From the NCBI RefSeq assembly GCF_033097525.1, contig NZ_CP109907.1, positions 2,976,001-3,040,000 of the forward strand: DNA of 64,000 nt, given 5' to 3'. Each line of letters opens with the position of its first letter. The stretch's first letter is position 1. This document shows positions 18,634-27,643 of this stretch, in pieces. A program made the position numbers and the translations under genes. Source of the stretch: Sphingobacterium sp. UGAL515B_05 (GTDB lineage Bacteria; Bacteroidota; Bacteroidia; Sphingobacteriales; Sphingobacteriaceae). The notes under the pieces were generated by a model. The model was not told the origin of the DNA. It did not search any database and was given only the letters and a program-made list of their open reading frames with translations.

Positions 18634-19467
18634 TTAGAATTTATGCTGGAATCCGTTGAAGATCATTTCCAATGCCACCAATGTAATGGCGACGGCGAAA
18701 ATAATGCGTAAAGTCTTCGGATTCATACGTTTTAAGAGCTTGGATCCGGTAATGGCGCCGCATAATACGCCTAGGATAACTGGAAAAGCAATACCTGGAT
18801 CCATATAGCCTCTTTGTAAATAGACCACTGCAGAAGCGGCTGCGGTGACGCCGATCATAAAGTTACTCGTTGTCGTACTGACTTTAAAGGGTATTTTCAT
18901 CATGCTGTCCATTGCGAGAACTTTAAGGGATCCTGAGCCGATTCCTAATAGACCGGAAAGAATTCCGGCAACTCCCATCAAAGAGAAGCCTCCGGCTATG
19001 TTGGTAAGTTTGTATGGAATTAATTTGCCATCAGCAGGATAGGTACTGTTCAGCTTCAATTTTTCTGCCAGGACCGAACCGCCGGAAAGTGCGTGTTCGT
19101 TTTTCTTACGGACCGTCATTGCTGCAGAGAAGATAAGTACAACACCAAAGATGATTGCAATGGTATTTGTAGGCATGTAAATAGCAATAACAGCGCCGAT
19201 CACTGCTCCAATGGTGGTTGCAATTTCAAGAAACATCCCAAGCCGGATGTTGGTGATACCTTCCTTGACGTAGGCTGTGGCTGCACCGGATGAAGTCGCT
19301 ATGGAAGCCAGCAAGGCGGCTCCAATGGCATAACGGATGTCGACATGAAACAGAAGAGTCAATAAAGGGATGACAACGACCCCTCCGCCTAAGCCTGTCA
19401 GGGATCCTAAGAGCCCTGCTACAAAAGCACCCAGGAGAAGGATGATTGTAAAGGTGAGAATAGTCAT
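18634..19467 (-). CDS. TauE/SafE family anion exporter
   Basis: A 277-residue membrane permease of the TauE/SafE family (sulfite/organosulfonate exporters). About eight hydrophobic segments are visible; the two half-repeats begin with the Gly-rich GSLTGLGGGVVVIPLL and GLLGIGSGSLKVLAM motifs, the hallmark of the family. The start is set at 19467 (MTILTFTIILLLG), since the additional nine residues to 19494 are polar and not conserved. It forms a two-gene unit with the DUF1634 gene. The actual substrate may be sulfite, sulfoacetate or another anion. Confidence 0.9.
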   Translation of the reverse strand: MTILTFTIILLLGAFVAGLLGSLTGLGGGVVVIPLLTLLFHVDIRYAIGAALLASIATSSGAATAYVKEGITNIRLGMFLEIATTIGAVIGAVIAIYMPTNTIAIIFGVVLIFSAAMTVRKKNEHALSGGSVLAEKLKLNSTYPADGKLIPYKLTNIAGGFSLMGVAGILSGLLGIGSGSLKVLAMDSMMKIPFKVSTTTSNFMIGVTAAASAVVYLQRGYMDPGIAFPVILGVLCGAITGSKLLKRMNPKTLRIIFAVAITLVALEMIFNGFQHKF

Positions 19468-19613
19468 AAATATTTGTTTGTTTGTGTGATCCAAAAAGCA
19501 GCAGCTGCTTTTTGGAAGGTAATTTGTTGTAAACTTAAGGGCTTTTTATTGTTTTTGAAATTTTTAAACCGGAATAGATACAAATGTTACATCAAAAGTA
19601 TCCTAAAAAAAAT

Positions 19614-19650
19614 GATACTGCCCGATCACTTCCCAGCGTGAGGCAGTATC
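19614..19650 (-). terminator. Terminator of the RND efflux operon
   Basis: GATACTGCC/GGCAGTATC stem with a long loop, followed on the minus strand by eight T. It is 50 bases beyond the stop of the cusA-like gene. Confidence 0.8.
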
Positions 19651-19699
19651 GATGACCTTTTAATGGTCTAAGTATATAGTATATAAAATATGGACAATA

Positions 19700-22600
19700 T
19701 TATTCAGCGATTGTTTGTTGTACCTTTTCTTTTCTGTTGAAGATATCGTAGATGATTGGAAATACCAACAACGTCAATATCGTCGCTGAGATTAGTCCGC
19801 CAATGATGACGATCGCCAAAGGTTTTTGTGATTCCGAACCTATACCGGTCGATAATGCAGCTGGCAATAATCCGATGGAAGCCATTAGAGCTGTCATGAC
19901 CACAGGTCGTGTTCGCGATTTTACACCTTTATAAATTGATTGGTCATTGGGTAGACCTTCCTTCTTGTTCTGGTGGAATTCCGAGATCAGGATAACCCCA
20001 TTCTGGATACATATCCCGAATAATGCAATCATACCTACGCCAGCCGAAATTCCAAAATTCATACCTGTAACGTGTAAGGCAATAATTCCACCGATAAGCG
20101 CAAAAGGAACGTTGGCCAATACGAGCAGCGAATCTTTGATATTCCCGAATAGAATAAACAATAGGAAGAAAATGACGATCAAGCTGATTGGTACCACCTG
20201 TGCTAGACGGTGGGTAGCACGCTGCTGATTTTCAAATTGTCCAGTCCAACCGATGGAATATCCTTCCGGAAGCTTAATTTTACTTACTTTTTGTTGTGCT
20301 TCAGCAATGGTGCTTCCTAAGTCACGGTCGCGGATGGAAAATTTGATGCCGATATAGCGTTTGATGTTGTCGCGATAGATAAAAGCAGCACCATTATCTT
20401 TTTCAATGGTCGCGATACTTTTCAAAGGAATTAATGTACCATCACCACATGGAACCATCAGCTGTGCAATATCTTTTTCTGTTTTTCGATATTCGGGGGC
20501 GTAGCGTAGGCGAATGTTAAATTTGCGTTCACCATCGTACAAAATGGAAGCGGTCTTTCCGCCGAAGGCCATTTCCAGTACCGCCTGTGCATCTGCCGGT
20601 AGCACATTGAAAGCTGCCATACGCGTCCGATCCAATACCACACTCACTTCGGGCTGACCAATATTGAGAATAATACCGGGTTCTTTAATGCCTTGAATAC
20701 CTTTGACCTGAGCATAAACTTCTTTCGCCAGACGGTCTAAGGTCGCGAGGTTATCGCCAAAGATCTTGATGCCGTTTTCGGCCTTGAAACCAGCAACGGC
20801 TTCGGCAACATTATCCGAAATAGGCTGTGAATAGTTATAGGTAATACCCTGAAATTGTTTGAGTTTATGGTCCATTTCTTCGATCAACTGATCCATGGTG
20901 ATTTTACGTGTCCATTCCTCTTTAGGTTTTAGGGCCACAGCAAACTGAACAAAGCCAAAGCCATTGGGGTCGGTACCATCGTTGCTCCGTCCTGTTTGCG
21001 ACAGTACGCCGGTGACCTCAGGAAAGGTTTCCAAAGTACTCTTTAACAGTTTGGTAGTTTTAACCGATTCACGTAAAGAAGTACTCATCGGCATTTCTGC
21101 AGTAACCCATAGAGACCCTTCATTTAATGTCGGTAAAAATTCAGTTCCTAAAAATTTTGCAGAAAATAAGACTGCCGCTAGTAAAGTAATTGCAACGATC
21201 ATACTCAGACGCTTGTTTCGGAATGTAAATCCAAAACCCTTGGCGACAATTCTATTCCAGAATTCAACAAATGGATTGTGTCTTTCTTTTACATTTTTAT
21301 TGAGCAGAATATGCGATAAAGCGGGAACGAGTGTCAAGGTAAACAGTAATGCACCCAGTAAAGCAAAACCCAGGGTAAAGGCCAGTGGCGAGAACATTTT
21401 TCCTTCAACTTTTTGGAAGGAGAATATAGGCATCAAGGAGGTGATGATAATTAGCTTGGAGAAAAAGATTGCTTTTCCTAGGCCTGTTCCTGTCTGTTTG
21501 ATCCAACCTGCTTTGGCCATTTTGTTGAATTTCTCCATGCCCAGCTTATGGGCTTGGTGGTCCAACATGACAAATATCCCTTCAACCATGACGACGGCAC
21601 CGTCGATGATAATACCAAAGTCTACAGCGCCTAGAGAAAGCAAGTTGGCACTCATGCCTGCTAGTTTAAGGCATAGAAAGGCAAAAAGTAAGGCGAGAGG
21701 TATGATAATGGAAACGATGACCGTAGTGCGCCAATCTGCCATAAAAAGCAATACCATTAAGGTGACGAGTACAATACCCTCAATCAAGTTATGCATAACG
21801 GTATGGGTCGTGAAATCCATGAGATTGTCACGGTCATAGAAGGTTTGCATTTTGACATCTTTGGGAAGGATTTTGTTGTTGAGCTCGTCTATCTTTGCTT
21901 TTACCGCAGTTAAAACCTCTCTTGGATTTTCGCCTTTCCGCATTACGATGGTTCCTGCTACCACATCATCATTTTTACCAAAACCGGCTTGGCCCACGCG
22001 GGGCATCGCGCTTTCTCTTACTTCGGCTACATTTTTAACAAAGACCGGATTTCCCTTTTGGTTAATTACAGTGATGTTTTCGATATCATTGATTGAGTTG
22101 ACCAAACCAATACCGCGTACGACGTAGGACTGGCCACTTTTTTCGATGACATCTCCACCGACATTCAGGTTACTTTTGCTGACAGCATCAAATACCTGCA
22201 AGGGAGTCAGATTAAATTTGTCTAGTTTGATAGGGTCAGTACTGATTTCGTAAACCAAATCCTGCCCACCAAAAACGTTGATATCTGCTACACCTGGAAC
22301 ACCACGTAAAGCGCGGTCAATGACCCAGGTCTGCAAAGTAAGGAGGTCGCGTGAATTGCGTTGATCGCTATGTAATGTATAACGGAATATCTCTCCTGTA
22401 GGGCCATAAGGGGGCTGCACTTCAGGGTCGACATTGTCGGGCAGGCTCACAGACCGCATGAGGTTGTTGACCTGGTTGCGGGCAAAAGTGTCATCTACAC
22501 CATCGTCAAAGATGATTTTAACAATGGAGAGGCCAAACATGGTGGTGCTCCGTATGCTCGTTTTCTTTTGAACTGGACTCATGCCCAGTTCGATTGGTGT

Positions 22601-22807
22601 CGTTACAAAACGTTCGACTTCCTCCGCACTTCTTCCATTCCATTGGGTAATGATGGTTATTTGTGTATTGGTTACATCAGGAAATGCCTCAATAGGCATG
22701 CTTTTAAAGCTAATGAAACCAGCTATAGCCAAAATACCGACCCAAATAAAGGTAAATGCTTTATTTTTAATGGAAAAGGCAATGATATTTTTAATGAATT
22801 TGTTCAT
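19700..22807 (-). CDS. CusA/CzcA-type heavy metal efflux RND transporter
   Basis: A 1035-residue inner-membrane proton-driven pump of the heavy-metal RND class. The N-terminus (KNKAFTFIWVGILAIAGF) is TM1, followed by the typical SMPIEAFPDVTNTQITI, and the TM4 region shows GAVDFGIIIDGAVVMVEG with the acidic proton-relay residues (Asp-Phe-Gly-Ile-Ile-Ile-Asp) characteristic of CusA/CzcA. Two large periplasmic loops and a C-terminal TM set (TALMASIGLLPAALSTGIG) complete it. It is the last gene of tolC-adaptor-pump, 21 bases after the adaptor. Metal specificity (Cu/Ag or Co/Zn/Cd) cannot be told reliably from sequence reading. Confidence 0.95.
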   Translation of the reverse strand: MNKFIKNIIAFSIKNKAFTFIWVGILAIAGFISFKSMPIEAFPDVTNTQITIITQWNGRSAEEVERFVTTPIELGMSPVQKKTSIRSTTMFGLSIVKIIFDDGVDDTFARNQVNNLMRSVSLPDNVDPEVQPPYGPTGEIFRYTLHSDQRNSRDLLTLQTWVIDRALRGVPGVADINVFGGQDLVYEISTDPIKLDKFNLTPLQVFDAVSKSNLNVGGDVIEKSGQSYVVRGIGLVNSINDIENITVINQKGNPVFVKNVAEVRESAMPRVGQAGFGKNDDVVAGTIVMRKGENPREVLTAVKAKIDELNNKILPKDVKMQTFYDRDNLMDFTTHTVMHNLIEGIVLVTLMVLLFMADWRTTVIVSIIIPLALLFAFLCLKLAGMSANLLSLGAVDFGIIIDGAVVMVEGIFVMLDHQAHKLGMEKFNKMAKAGWIKQTGTGLGKAIFFSKLIIITSLMPIFSFQKVEGKMFSPLAFTLGFALLGALLFTLTLVPALSHILLNKNVKERHNPFVEFWNRIVAKGFGFTFRNKRLSMIVAITLLAAVLFSAKFLGTEFLPTLNEGSLWVTAEMPMSTSLRESVKTTKLLKSTLETFPEVTGVLSQTGRSNDGTDPNGFGFVQFAVALKPKEEWTRKITMDQLIEEMDHKLKQFQGITYNYSQPISDNVAEAVAGFKAENGIKIFGDNLATLDRLAKEVYAQVKGIQGIKEPGIILNIGQPEVSVVLDRTRMAAFNVLPADAQAVLEMAFGGKTASILYDGERKFNIRLRYAPEYRKTEKDIAQLMVPCGDGTLIPLKSIATIEKDNGAAFIYRDNIKRYIGIKFSIRDRDLGSTIAEAQQKVSKIKLPEGYSIGWTGQFENQQRATHRLAQVVPISLIVIFFLLFILFGNIKDSLLVLANVPFALIGGIIALHVTGMNFGISAGVGMIALFGICIQNGVILISEFHQNKKEGLPNDQSIYKGVKSRTRPVVMTALMASIGLLPAALSTGIGSESQKPLAIVIIGGLISATILTLLVFPIIYDIFNRKEKVQQTIAE

Positions 22808-22828
22808 TCGTGTAAATGCTAAGACGGA

Positions 22829-23920
22829 TTAATTATTCAGTGCTCTATAGATCAAAAGTTTATTGTTGACAACAACTTTTTCACCTTCCTGTAGCCCCGT
22901 AGCCATGTAGGTTGTTCCTTCATTTTGTTTGATCGGCAATATTTCGCGAATCTTAATATCATTTTGGGATTTATAGATTAATACGAAATATTTGTTTTGA
23001 TCGAAAATAACCGCATCGGAAGGAACTGCGAGCGCTTCAGTATTGGAGCGATGCAATACTTTAATGGTCGCTTTACTATCCGGAATAAGTAAACCATCCT
23101 TATTGTCTAGCACCACCCGTGCCTGCATTGAATTCGTCTGTGGATCGATGATCTTAAAGATTTTATCGATACTGCCCTGAAATTTTTTGTCCGGGTAACT
23201 CAGGGTAGACACAATAGCTGGCATGCCCATACTAATCTTATCGATATCCGTTTCGTTGACGTTAAGAATTGCCCATACATCTTTTGTATTGGCCACATCG
23301 AAGATGTTGTCGCTGCGGTCACTACGCAGCTGCATGTCCTTATTGATGTTTTTTTGAACGATGTAACCATCGATTGGAGATACGACCGAATAAATATTGC
23401 CTGTACGAACATTGTAAATCTGACTTACAGCTTCTGAACGGCGTAGTTGCTCTTTGGCTTTGGTTAATTGTCCTTTTGCTTCCAACATGTCTTTATCTGT
23501 ACTCAGTTTGCCATTATACATGTCTTCGGCTACACGGTAGTTTTTCTCGGCGAGTAATACATCGGTTTTGGCATCCGAAAGATCCTTTTGTATACCGGCA
23601 ACTTCCGTACTTCTGATGGTTGCCAATACCTGACCTTTATGGACATAATCACCCAAAGAAACATTCACGGAGACAACATTCCCTCCAACAAGTGGGAAAA
23701 TATCGATGTAATTGTTTTGATCGGCCGATATCTTTCCAAAAAAGTTGAGTTCTTCGGTCACATTTTCTTTTTTAACCGTAGCAAAACTTGTCGATTTAAG
23801 CATCGTCTCACTAATTTCGAAACCTTTGACAATGGCTGCATTATCTGTTTCTTTATGATTTTGGCAAGCGTAAAGTAGCACTATTGCCACAGTGGCTATA
23901 AGAAGTTTTTTAGTTGACAT
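22829..23920 (-). CDS. Efflux RND periplasmic adaptor subunit (CusB/CzcB-like lipoprotein)
   Basis: A 363-residue membrane fusion protein. The signal ends in LLYACQ, so Cys is lipidated. Family segments are FFGKISADQNNYIDIFPLVGGNVVSVNVSLGDYVHKGQ (biotinyl-lipoyl-like half; key residues G-G-x-V and G-D-x-V-x-K-G), a coiled-coil hairpin of about residues 105-150 (KDLSDAKTDVLLAEKNYRV), and the second lipoyl half with SPIDGYIVQKNI. It joins the pump to the outer-membrane channel. The start overlaps the end of the tolC-like gene by 11 bases, so translation is coupled. No His-rich metal-binding tail is seen. Confidence 0.94.
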   Translation of the reverse strand: MSTKKLLIATVAIVLLYACQNHKETDNAAIVKGFEISETMLKSTSFATVKKENVTEELNFFGKISADQNNYIDIFPLVGGNVVSVNVSLGDYVHKGQVLATIRSTEVAGIQKDLSDAKTDVLLAEKNYRVAEDMYNGKLSTDKDMLEAKGQLTKAKEQLRRSEAVSQIYNVRTGNIYSVVSPIDGYIVQKNINKDMQLRSDRSDNIFDVANTKDVWAILNVNETDIDKISMGMPAIVSTLSYPDKKFQGSIDKIFKIIDPQTNSMQARVVLDNKDGLLIPDSKATIKVLHRSNTEALAVPSDAVIFDQNKYFVLIYKSQNDIKIREILPIKQNEGTTYMATGLQEGEKVVVNNKLLIYRALNN

Positions 23921-25244
23921 GAGTTGAATTGAATATAGAAGTTTGAGCCAGGTAGTTTAATTGTTCGGCGTTGAGAATAATTTCCTTTTTCATATCGTAT
24001 AACTTAAGAATAGATATGCGATAGCTGTCCATAAAATCAGTGAACTCAACTAAAGAAATATTCCCTTTTTTAAAATTATTGAATATGCCATCATAGACCA
24101 CAGCGATGTTGTGAAGGTCGTCTGAAGTAATGGTAAAATATTGGTTATATTGATTTTCCCATGACTGATAGTTGGAACGGATCTGTGACTCCAACAGCTG
24201 CCGTTGGACTTCAATATTTTTCTTTGCCTCTTCTTCGGCGTATTTCGCTTTGATAACATTTCCTTTATTTTGTTTCCACAACGGGATCGGAATGGCGGCT
24301 GTAACATTGAGCTCATTGCGGAATACACCGCCATTTTGGCTGTAGGAAAGGCCAAGGTTAATATCAGGTGTATTTAAAGACTGTTGCCATTTTGTAAATA
24401 ACTGTGAGCTTTCAGAGGTCTTTAAGGCAAATTGATAATCGGCATTGTTTTCTAGGGCCAATTGATAGATTTTGTCCAAAGCCATGGTTGGCTTTACGGC
24501 AAGTTCCTGATCTGCTTCTTGATCTGTTAACTTCGGTAATACATCTTCCTGACTGGAAATAAGCACACGTAATTGCTGCTGCAGATTGATGCTATTATTG
24601 ATGGCTGTCGTTTTTTCGTTGTTGAGATCGATGGCCATTGTTTGAAGACGAACCTGATCTTTCAAAGAAACATTTCCTTTTTTTCCTTGCTCTTTATAAG
24701 CTGCAAGTAGATTATTTAGGTAATCCAACTGAATTTTAATATCTGCCAACTTATGTTGCTCAAAGTAGAGAGCGTAGAAGGTTGTACGTAGCTGCGCACG
24801 GAGGCTCGCCAGCAATTGACTGAACTGTAATTTAGCAAGTTCAACATTTGATTTGGCAAATTCCACTTCATTCTTCTTTTTTCCACCGAGATAAATCAAT
24901 TGGGATACACTTGCTTCCTTGGATTGACCAATATGAAATGCTTTTTTGTTCTGTGGGTCGTAGGCATTGGCAGATAGCTGCAATTGTGGTAGATCCCATA
25001 TTTTGGCCTGTATGACGTCAGCCTCTGCTTGGCTGATGTCATATTGTTGCGCCAGGAGGGAAAGGTTCTTGCTGACGAATGCTTCTTCGCATTCCTGCAG
25101 TGTCATCTTTTTTCCCGAAATCTCACTTTGCTTATTCCCAAGTATATTTTCATGAATGCTCGTGTAATCTGCTTGTGGCGGTTTTTGTTGAGCAAAAGCC
25201 ATACTATTGAAAAGCAATAAAAATATTAAAGGTTTCTTTGTCAT
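23910..25244 (-). CDS. TolC family outer membrane channel protein
   Basis: A 444-residue exported protein with two OEP (outer membrane efflux protein) repeats of long helices, rich in Leu, Gln and Ala (ECEEAFVSKNLSLLAQQYD in repeat one; YQLALENNADYQFALKTSE in repeat two), and short strand stretches such as LQLSANAYD and NLGLSYSQNGG. Signal peptide: MTKKPLIFLLLFNSMAFAQ, which sets the start at 25244 rather than 25253. It is the first gene of the efflux operon, 177 bases after the sensor kinase stop, and forms the outer-membrane exit for the pump. Confidence 0.93.
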   Translation of the reverse strand: MTKKPLIFLLLFNSMAFAQQKPPQADYTSIHENILGNKQSEISGKKMTLQECEEAFVSKNLSLLAQQYDISQAEADVIQAKIWDLPQLQLSANAYDPQNKKAFHIGQSKEASVSQLIYLGGKKKNEVEFAKSNVELAKLQFSQLLASLRAQLRTTFYALYFEQHKLADIKIQLDYLNNLLAAYKEQGKKGNVSLKDQVRLQTMAIDLNNEKTTAINNSINLQQQLRVLISSQEDVLPKLTDQEADQELAVKPTMALDKIYQLALENNADYQFALKTSESSQLFTKWQQSLNTPDINLGLSYSQNGGVFRNELNVTAAIPIPLWKQNKGNVIKAKYAEEEAKKNIEVQRQLLESQIRSNYQSWENQYNQYFTITSDDLHNIAVVYDGIFNNFKKGNISLVEFTDFMDSYRISILKLYDMKKEIILNAEQLNYLAQTSIFNSTHVN

Positions 25245-25420
25245 GTGTTTCAAAACTTGTGTAACAAAATAACTGGTCGAATATTAAAAGCCCCTTAATA
25301 AATGCTTAAAAAAAGCTTAAAAAAGCATGTTTTTCAGATCGGTGGATAGGTATGAATAGGTATAGTAAATAGATGTGCTTGTTGCTAAGAGACCTGACAT
25401 TGTCTTTCTTAATCAGGTAA

Positions 25421-26800
25421 CTATACTTCCCGGTTAGGAAACAATTTAAATAGTAATACAAAAGTATGCGTAGATTGTTTTAGGTCTGCCTGATATGCTA
25501 TTGTTGCTTGATGCGACTGCATGATACGCTGAACGATACGTAGCCCTAAGCCCGATCCTGTTGTTTCACTCGCGTTTTCACCGCGGCTGAACGCATCGAA
25601 AATCCGCTTTTGGTCGATTGTGCTCAAGGCAGGACCAGTATTGCTGACAAGTACCTTGAGTTCGAAGGTTGATTCTAGAATTGTAACTTTTACCTCCCTG
25701 GTATCGGAGTAGAGCGCAGCATTTTTAAATAAATTCACAAAAGCAATTTCAATCAATTGTGCGGAACAGAAAATACTAAGTTTTGGGTCTTCGATCCCAC
25801 CGATTGAAAAATCCAGTTGCAGGTCGGGGAATACCTTGGCTACTTTTTCAAAAGCCATAAAGATAATTTCATCGATCCGCTCTTCCTTATAGGTCATTTT
25901 CAAACGCTCAGAGTCGAACTTTGAAAGTAACATCAGCGAATCGGTTACCTCCGAAAGATGTAAGGTTTCTTTGGATATGTTACGTAAAACCTGCTTTACG
26001 TCTTCACTCAGCTGATTTTGATGATAGAGGTTCTCCAGCTGAAAGGACATTCGGGCAAGCGGTGTGCGCAGTTCGTGTGAGGCGCTGGAATTAAATTCTT
26101 TCTGCGATTCGAAAGCAGCCGAAAGTCGCAGCAGCATGGTATTAAATGCTCGGGTTAGTACCGCAATCTCATCGGTGTGACCGGTATACTCGACAGGTTT
26201 GGTAAGTTTACTGGCATTAATCTGTGTAATATTATCTTTTAATTTATCGAGCGGGATCAACAGGCGCTGGATGAGGTTATAACTAAATACCCAGACCAGA
26301 ACAGCGCTCAGGACAAATAATATCGTTAGGACGAGCGCTAGATGGTCCATTTTTTCATTTCCGGAGTAATCCTGTGCTTTTACGATAATATAATAGGGTA
26401 AACCGTTGATGCGATAATATTTGGCCAGCGTTTCATATTGGTCCTGATTGTAGAAGATCTGTTTTTCCTGATTTAGCCGATTGACAATCGAAGCATTCCA
26501 GGTAATGGTCTGATCCTTTACGGTACTGAAGACGAGCTGTTTGTTTTTGTCAAGGATGATAACATCTTCATAGAAAAGGCCATCTTCGTCATCGTGAAAA
26601 TAGTTTTTGTAAGACTGGCGGTTGAAATAGGGGTTACTGGCGATATAATGGGAAATATTGTCCAATTTATCAATCAGTCGCTGCCGAAATTGATCTTTCC
26701 GAAAATCGAAACTAGCATAGTAGATAATCAACATCGCCATACCGAAAAGCACGGAGAATGCAATACTAAAGCTAATCGCTATTTTCTTCTTTAAATTCAT
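25421..26800 (-). CDS. Sensor histidine kinase of the efflux locus
   Basis: A 459-residue membrane kinase. TM1 (about 8-28) and TM2 (about 152-175) flank a periplasmic sensor of about 120 residues; a HAMP linker follows (DKLKDNITQINASKLT). HisKA has SASHELRTPLARMSFQ with the phospho-His, and the ATPase domain has the N-box EIAFVNLFKNAALYSD and the G-box TGSGLGLRIV. It overlaps the response regulator gene by 4 bases. The whole set is in one direction with tolC-cusB-cusA, so it should sense the periplasmic metal and control the pump, like CusS or CzcS. Confidence 0.94.
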   Translation of the reverse strand: MNLKKKIAISFSIAFSVLFGMAMLIIYYASFDFRKDQFRQRLIDKLDNISHYIASNPYFNRQSYKNYFHDDEDGLFYEDVIILDKNKQLVFSTVKDQTITWNASIVNRLNQEKQIFYNQDQYETLAKYYRINGLPYYIIVKAQDYSGNEKMDHLALVLTILFVLSAVLVWVFSYNLIQRLLIPLDKLKDNITQINASKLTKPVEYTGHTDEIAVLTRAFNTMLLRLSAAFESQKEFNSSASHELRTPLARMSFQLENLYHQNQLSEDVKQVLRNISKETLHLSEVTDSLMLLSKFDSERLKMTYKEERIDEIIFMAFEKVAKVFPDLQLDFSIGGIEDPKLSIFCSAQLIEIAFVNLFKNAALYSDTREVKVTILESTFELKVLVSNTGPALSTIDQKRIFDAFSRGENASETTGSGLGLRIVQRIMQSHQATIAYQADLKQSTHTFVLLFKLFPNREV

Positions 26801-27483
26801 TTTTCTGCCGATAGGTAATAACCAAAGCCCGGTCTTGTATGGATCAGTTTATTCTCAAAGTTTTTATCAATCTTCTTACGCAAAAAGTTGATATAGACTT
26901 CAATTGTATTCTGTGTTGTCTGAAATTGATTTTGCCATACTTCCTCCGATATATGTTGCTTGGACAAGGTGCGACCCTTTGCCTGTGCCAGGATAAGCAG
27001 CAGTTGAAATTCTTTTTGAGTAAGATTAATTTCTTCATTTGCACGTAATACTCGGGCCTCATCAGGATAAATGATCAGATCATCGACTACCAAGGTTTTT
27101 GTTTCATTGCTTTCGCTATGTTGTTGCCGACGTAATAGGGAATAGATGCGCATCAACAATTCATCTAAGACGAAAGGTTTAACCAAATAGTCATCAGCAG
27201 CCCGGAGAAATGCCTCCTTTTTATCATCTATATCATCGTATGCCGAGAGAATAATAATTGGTGTAAAGGCGTCATGGCTTCTTATCTTCTTACAGATTTC
27301 CAATCCATTGATTTTGGGGACATTGATATCTAATAGATAAAAACCATATTTCTTCTGGTGTGTTTTGGCCAAAAAATCAATTCCATCAAAGGCTTGATCA
27401 CAGGTAAAGCCCTGGCTTAATAGAAAAGATCGGATCTCTTTAGAGAGTACCTTGTCGTCTTCGAGCAGCAAAATGTCCACCAT
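26797..27483 (-). CDS. OmpR-type response regulator of the efflux locus
   Basis: A 228-residue response regulator: receiver domain (1-118) with acidic pocket LLLEDDK, phospho-acceptor in YLLDINVPKING (Asp near 53) and the VKPF lysine near 103; C-terminal winged helix of the OmpR/PhoB class (about 130-225, with LTQKEFQLLLILAQAKGRTLSKQHISEEVW in core form, ending in TRPGFGYYL). It is the promoter-proximal gene of the two-component pair and probably activates the efflux operon. Divergent from the phospholipase C gene. Confidence 0.95.
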   Translation of the reverse strand: MVDILLLEDDKVLSKEIRSFLLSQGFTCDQAFDGIDFLAKTHQKKYGFYLLDINVPKINGLEICKKIRSHDAFTPIIILSAYDDIDDKKEAFLRAADDYLVKPFVLDELLMRIYSLLRRQQHSESNETKTLVVDDLIIYPDEARVLRANEEINLTQKEFQLLLILAQAKGRTLSKQHISEEVWQNQFQTTQNTIEVYINFLRKKIDKNFENKLIHTRPGFGYYLSAEK

Positions 27484-27643
27484 ATTTATATCTGTTGTCT
27501 TTTCGTAAAAATAAACAAATTTTTGTCATCCAATCAAGGAGATGTTTTCTTCGTACTTAATTTGGTAACATAAGATTTACACGAAGAAATATGAAACAAA
27601 AAGAAATCTAAGTAGATTCAAATCGAAATTATAAATAAGTGTT

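Noticed and set aside
20964..21839. A 291-codon frame on the plus strand
   Set aside because: It lies fully antisense to the RND pump gene and has the low-complexity look of a shadow frame (many Ser, Thr, Lys, Pro) with no domain.
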